Shown here: one piece after another, positions 60,848 through 64,000 of the stretch
How positions within the stretch are numbered: the first letter of the stretch is position 1
Layout: each line of letters begins with the position of its first letter
Source: Streptomyces atratus
Lineage (GTDB): Bacteria; Actinomycetota; Actinomycetes; Streptomycetales; Streptomycetaceae
Assembly: GCF_014648655.1 (NCBI RefSeq)
Contig: NZ_BMRN01000002.1
Coordinates: forward strand, 124,001 to 188,000
Length of the DNA: 64,000 bases
Reading direction: 5' to 3'
Translations under genes and position numbers: made by a program
Notes under the pieces: generated by a model
Seen by the model: only the letters and a program-made list of their open reading frames with translations
Databases searched by the model: none
What the model was told of the DNA's origin: nothing

Positions 60848-61208
60848 CCTTCGCCAGAATGTCACGCAGCCGTGTGACGTCCTCTGCCGGTACATCGAGG
60901 ATTGCTTCGATCTCCGCGTCCTCCAGCGCCAAGGCATCGAGGGAGTCCTGGGCTAGCGACACGGTGAGCACGTTGTCCGTCAGGGCTATCTTCCGGACGC
61001 AGCCGTAGGCCGTGTTTTGGTCAGGTGTCACCACACAATGCGTGTCCCAACCGAGCGCTAGGTCCTGCCGGGAGGGCTCGGCGACGCTGCCCATGAACAC
61101 CAGGCTGAAGCTGCCTTCCTCCTCGTCCTCAGCGACACCGGCCAGCATGACGTCGTCGCCGGGGATGATCTCAGCGCCCACCACACGCGCTGTGAACCTG
61201 TATGTCAT
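60798..61208 (-). CDS. Imm10-family immunity protein
   Basis: A 136-residue acidic cytoplasmic protein beginning MTYRFTARVVGAEIIPGDDV. LALGWDTHCVVTPDQNTAYG with CVRKIALTDNVLTVSLAQDS and a C-terminal DVTRLRDILAKVMACGRQNA fit the Imm10 pattern. It should counter a nuclease-type toxin, but no matching toxin lies next to it: the IS element separates it from the toxin operon. It may be a spare immunity gene kept against rivals. The stop abuts the IS right end. Confidence 0.75.
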   Translation of the reverse strand: MTYRFTARVVGAEIIPGDDVMLAGVAEDEEEGSFSLVFMGSVAEPSRQDLALGWDTHCVVTPDQNTAYGCVRKIALTDNVLTVSLAQDSLDALALEDAEIEAILDVPAEDVTRLRDILAKVMACGRQNARPERVGL

Positions 61209-61325
61209 GCCTGAGTTCTACCAGGCCGCCAAACGGCGCCTACAAGCAAGCCGACCAGGAGTGGCCAGCTACCAACCTCCAAAAGAAACGATGTCTACTA
61301 AGTGCTTCGGTGGGCTGGGCGTGGT

Positions 61326-61523
61326 GTTCCGGCGGGCGTCCTGGTCGGACGGGGTCAACTGGGCGACGGGTCCGTGGACTTCCGCGCGTTCCGCACGCTG
61401 GTCGAGGCAACGGGCTTGGACGGCCCCATCGAGGCGGAGATCTTCAACGAGGCCCTCTGGGCCCGCGACGGCGCCGAAGTTCTCGCGGATGGCGCGTCCC
61501 GGTACGCCGAACACGCCTGCTGA
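61326..61523 (+). pseudogene. Isomerase 3' fragment within the right repeat
   Basis: GVPAGVLVGRGQLGDGSVDF, then RAFRTLVEATGLDGPIEAEI and FNEALWARDGAEVLADGASR, ending YAEHAC. This is the last 65 codons of the 53561-54388 gene with several substitutions (VEVEIF to IEAEIF, AEVAS to ADGAS). No start and no 5' part. Both synonymous and non-synonymous differences imply divergence, not a fresh tandem copy. Confidence 0.88.
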
Positions 61524-61693
61524 GAAGGCTTTTTGCCGCCAGGGTAAAGAGATCGCCAGGACGTGCAACCGATCGGCACACTGCCGGGTCGTATCTGGCG
61601 TCGGGCGCTTCCGGGGAGGGATCCGGGGGATCGGGAAGCCCTGGCGGTGGGGGAAAGCGAGGGGGTCCGGTCTTGTGACCGGACCCCTTTTCG
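61329..61693 (+). repeat. Right direct repeat of the toxin island
   Basis: Second copy of 54194-54560 in the same orientation, covering the isomerase tail, spacer and terminator. It closes the 7.1-kb island on the right. Confidence 0.88.
61662..61687 (+). terminator. Terminator, right repeat copy
   Basis: GGGGTCCGGT and ACCGGACCCC form the same 10-bp stem as in the left copy with a CTTGTG loop, here followed by four T. Confidence 0.72.
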
Positions 61694-61741
61694 CCTGGTC
61701 GGGACCGTCTCGCGACGTCCCGACGTTTCATCACATGCTGA

Positions 61742-62206
61742 TCAGTAGGCCGAGTTGACGTTGTCGATCGAGCCGTAGCGATGTGCCGCGTAGTTGCAGG
61801 CGGCGGTGATGTTGGCGACCGGGTCGTAGATGTTCCACGAGGTGCCGGGGACGTGATACGCCCTGAAGGTCGGGTCGATGACCTGGAGCAGACCCTTGGA
61901 CGGGATGCCCTTGGCGGCGTTGGAGTCCCAGTTGTTGATGGCATTCGGGTTGCCACTCGACTCGCGCATCAGATTGCGGTGGATCCCGTGGTAGGAGCCC
62001 GGGATGCCCTGCGCGCGCATGATCTCCAGTGACTGGTTGATCCAGTTGCTGACGCTGCTGCCGGACTGGGCGGGAGTGGCCGAGGCGGCCGGAGCACCGA
62101 CAAGGGAACCGGCGACGACTGCGGCTCCTGCGGCGGCCATGCCCAGTGAGATCTTCTTGGTCTGGGTCATGTGAGCGAACTTCTTGGACATCGCGGAGAT
62201 CTGCAT
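61742..62206 (-). CDS. Secreted transglycosylase (SLT)-like protein
   Basis: An exported protein of 154 residues. After a Sec signal (KKISLGMAAAGAAVVAGSLV, cleavage after ASA) a single lytic-transglycosylase domain has IHRNLMRESSGNPNAINNWD, with the catalytic Glu in RESSG, then KGIPSKGLLQVIDPTFRAYH and a final NITAACNYAAHRYGSIDNVN. It cleaves peptidoglycan at the cell surface, probably for growth or secretion. The ATG at 62206 follows AGAGG. A good promoter lies 34-62 nt upstream. Confidence 0.88.
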   Translation of the reverse strand: MQISAMSKKFAHMTQTKKISLGMAAAGAAVVAGSLVGAPAASATPAQSGSSVSNWINQSLEIMRAQGIPGSYHGIHRNLMRESSGNPNAINNWDSNAAKGIPSKGLLQVIDPTFRAYHVPGTSWNIYDPVANITAACNYAAHRYGSIDNVNSAY

Positions 62207-62239
62207 CGGAAATTACCTCTTCCGTGGGGATGCCAAGAA

Positions 62240-62268
62240 TTGTTAAGCCGGGTTCAAGTTTCGGTCAA
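62240..62268 (-). promoter_or_regulatory. Promoter of the transglycosylase gene
   Basis: On the minus strand TTGACC (62263-62268) and TAACAA (62240-62245) are separated by exactly 17 bp. This is a good match to the vegetative HrdB-type promoter. The -10 ends 34 nt before the ATG. Confidence 0.65.
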
Positions 62269-62987
62269 TCACTCTCTTTACTATCGGAATACGTACAGAG
62301 AACGGGCAACGGCTTCCGAAATCGCCGCAAACGGGCCATGAAGCGGGCTCTTTGTCCTACTAAGTCGCATCGTGGTGACGTGCGCCATATTGGCCACATC
62401 ACACGACGGAAGTGTTAAATCGCCCCAAAACGGACATCGTTATGTGGCCCATGGTGCGCGAAAATAAGCCCTCTATTCATCCCGTGTAATGAATGAAATG
62501 CGCGGCGCATTTGGAGCGCGGTCGGGCCATTTGAAGTGGCCTGAGGGAACCCGCGGTCCCCACCGCGCACGACCGGCATCACGCTGCGGACAGACGGATC
62601 TTTGTGGTTCCGAATGCGGATGCGTGCAGCCGTGGGCGGCGGTCGGCCGCGGTGCGGCGACGGCGGCGGACGCTGCGGCTCGCCGGGTGCGGTGCGGGCG
62701 TGAAGTCCGCCGCGACGGAGTCACGGCGTGGCGCCGGACAAGTCGCGGCCGGGCGGGGAGGTGTGGGGGAACCGCCTCTTTCGTGGTCAACGAGGTCAAG
62801 GCGGGTGCAAACCGGTCGACCGGCCCTTGCAGCGATGAAGAACCTGACAGACCCAAGGACCGATCACTGAGGAAGAGACCCTCGACCTGTTGCGCGACCC
62901 GGCCCTGCGTGAGGGCTTCCTTTCGCGCGCATGACAGTGTCCCGCAACTGGCCGCCACTGCTGGCCAGGTGCGAGACGCAGCCTGGT
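62269..62987. other. Long intergenic region with no convincing gene
   Basis: About 720 bp. The first 230 bp are AT-rich for this genome. From about 62490 composition returns to high GC, but open frames here show no clean codon bias or family match. At 62862-62938 a short in-frame stretch reads ITEEETLDLLRDPALREGFL, which might be the tail of a lost small gene. Otherwise nothing recognisable. Confidence 0.5.
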
Positions 62988-63212
62988 TCAGGGATTGATG
63001 CTGCCGTCCTTGACCGCCGAGACGAACGACGACCAGCCGTCGGCGGAGAAGGTGAGCGCGGGGCCGTTCGGGATCTTGCTGTCGCGGATGGGGACGTCGA
63101 CGTAGCCAGCGGCCGCCTCAAGACAGTCGCCCTGACCGCCACCGCTGTAGCTGGACTTGAACCACCCGGTGAGCGTGGACGAGTCCGAGACACTGAACTT
63201 ACTGCTGACCAT
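62988..63212 (-). CDS. DUF397 protein
   Basis: A 74-residue DUF397 protein. LTGWFKSSYSGGGQGDCLEA is the N-terminal motif and VPIRDSKIPNGPALTFSADG with WSSFVSAVKDGS the C-terminal one. It overlaps the XRE regulator by 14 nt, the usual pair in streptomycetes (WhiJ/BldB-type loci). DUF397 proteins are known to act together with the neighbouring XRE/DUF5753 regulator in control of development. GAGG upstream fits ATG 63212; ATG 63218 is also possible. Confidence 0.88.
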   Translation of the reverse strand: MVSSKFSVSDSSTLTGWFKSSYSGGGQGDCLEAAAGYVDVPIRDSKIPNGPALTFSADGWSSFVSAVKDGSINP

Positions 63213-64000
63213 GTTCATATTCCTCTGCTGCTGCCCGCACGAGGGCCAGTGATTCCTGGTGCGACATCGCATCGCTCAAGGCAAGATCGTAGGCCGTCCG
63301 ACAGGCCTTCACCAGAGCTGGATCGTCCATCAGATGCCCTGTCAAGAAGCCCTCGACGTATGCCACCGAAGCGGAGTCCTCAAAGCCCATGAGGGATGCC
63401 AAACCCTCTTGCAGTGAATGGGCCCCCGCGCTGAACGGCAGGACATGCAGCCGCAGCCGTCCGGCGTCGGCCATGTCCGCGATTTTGCGCAGTTGCTCCG
63501 CCATGACCTGTGGCCCACCGACCTGACGCCTGAGCACGGCCTCGTCCAGCATGGTCCACAGGACAGGGTTCAACGGGCCGTCGAGGATATGCGCACGCTC
63601 GGTCCGGATGACGACATCTCTGTCAAGGTCCTCCTGCCGATGGTTCGGCCGGTACGCGCGGAACAGCGCACGCGCGTAACCGTCCGTCTGGAGCAGTCCG
63701 GGCACCAGAGAGAGGGCGAATTGCTGGATCAGCGTTGCCTGCCGCTCCAACTCCGCCATTACGGCGAAGTGATCTGCGTACTTCGTCTCCAGGTCCTCCA
63801 GCCATCGGGCGAAGAACCCATCCGTCTGAAGCGCCCGGTCGACCCTCTGGGCGTCATCCGGGTTCGGCAGTCGTCGCCCCGCCTCGTAATGACTGATCAG
63901 CGTCGGCGAGCATACGACCTGATCGCCCAGGGCCTCCTGTGTCAGCCCCGCCGCTGTCCGCCGTAGCCTCAGCTCCTCCCCGTACTTCTCCCTCGGTGTA
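63199..64000 (-). CDS. XRE-family regulator with DUF5753 domain (5' end beyond window)
   Basis: Incomplete at the right edge. The visible 266 codons begin TPREKYGEELRLRRTAAGLT and QEALGDQVVCSPTLISHYEA, an XRE helix-turn-helix. The DUF5753 ligand domain follows, with LIQQFALSLVPGLLQTDGYA then RALFRAYRP, and GGPQVMAEQLRKIADMADAG. It is paired with the DUF397 gene. These loci form a large paralogous family that modulates sporulation and antibiotic control. Only a few N-terminal residues appear to be missing. Confidence 0.9.
   Translation of the reverse strand, partial: TPREKYGEELRLRRTAAGLTQEALGDQVVCSPTLISHYEAGRRLPNPDDAQRVDRALQTDGFFARWLEDLETKYADHFAVMAELERQATLIQQFALSLVPGLLQTDGYARALFRAYRPNHRQEDLDRDVVIRTERAHILDGPLNPVLWTMLDEAVLRRQVGGPQVMAEQLRKIADMADAGRLRLHVLPFSAGAHSLQEGLASLMGFEDSASVAYVEGFLTGHLMDDPALVKACRTAYDLALSDAMSHQESLALVRAAAEEYEHGQQ

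Noticed and set aside
62207..62420. A ydaO-type c-di-AMP riboswitch before the transglycosylase gene
   Set aside because: Such switches are known before Streptomyces wall hydrolases, but the -10 lies only about 30 nt from the start codon, leaving no room for one, and no ydaO core motifs are seen.
62862..62938. Short frame ITEEETLDLLRDPALREGFL as a possible antitoxin tail
   Set aside because: Only about 26 codons are open, with no start, RBS or partner toxin. The likeness to Phd/YefM tails is too short to support a call.
62489..62998. A 169-codon plus-strand frame before the DUF397 gene
   Set aside because: Composition is Arg/Cys/Ala-rich with no domain pattern and it overlaps the end of the DUF397 gene. 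It has no ribosome site.

Overview
The window is chromosomal DNA of a Streptomyces (or very close actinomycete). GC content is very high with strong GC bias at third codon positions, GTG and TTG starts are common, and many genes overlap as ATGA or GTGA. It carries a desferrioxamine locus with DmdR/IdeR-type iron boxes, paired XRE(DUF5753)/DUF397 genes, and a WXG100-type secretion cargo module. The order des genes / acyl-CoA dehydrogenase / HMG-CoA lyase / biotin carboxylase / TetR / second acyl-CoA dehydrogenase fits what is known of Streptomyces core chromosomes. All calls are made by reading the sequence; no database search was run.

Layout. 1-4706: desferrioxamine genes desDCBA and a ferric-siderophore reductase (desF-like), all on the minus strand, with two iron boxes; the start of desD is at the left edge and the rest lies outside. 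4736-7819: a small protein, a GNAT acetyltransferase and a secreted beta-propeller/Ig-repeat protein. 8130-13969: a leucine/isovalerate catabolic operon (carboxyltransferase, biotin carboxylase, HMG-CoA lyase, acyl-CoA dehydrogenase). Twin palindromes stand in front of it and are echoed in front of the tetR gene at 17840. Between these two control regions lies 14.3-17.6 kb: a DUF418 membrane protein, a frameshifted LuxR-type regulator, a secreted lysine-rich protein, a hairpin, a small three-helix membrane protein and the debris of an ABC exporter. This reads like a decayed bacteriocin-type locus. 18641-24692: a glycosyltransferase/GtrA fusion, a polytopic membrane protein, a phosphatase, a TesB thioesterase and a second acyl-CoA dehydrogenase. 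24896-30588: a secreted protease-inhibitor-like protein, a VOC protein, and a drug-type ABC transporter with a two-component pair. 30967-36817: PucR regulator, sodium/solute symporter, agmatinase-family ureohydrolase and a ThDP enzyme, a plausible guanidino-compound pathway. 36884-48041: a small protein resembling the C-terminal part of Cas8c, a serine beta-lactamase-like protein, a fused two-module ABC exporter, small secreted proteins, an S37-type peptidase, a GH3 hexosaminidase and a LysR regulator. 48148-54388: a DMT transporter and a LacI-controlled sugar or polyol catabolic cluster.

54.2-61.7 kb is the most accessory region. Direct repeats of about 365 bp, made from the 3' end of the sugar isomerase gene plus its terminator, bracket a 7.1-kb polymorphic-toxin island. 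It holds two small ESAT-6-like proteins, a DUF6507-type protein and a 926-residue toxin with LPxG repeats and a PD-(D/E)xK nuclease-like C-terminus. It also holds an Imm49-type immunity gene with a second broken C-terminus beside it, an IS5-type element and an Imm10-type immunity gene. The window ends with a secreted transglycosylase-like protein and a DUF397/XRE regulatory pair cut by the right edge.

No rRNA, tRNA or CRISPR array was seen.
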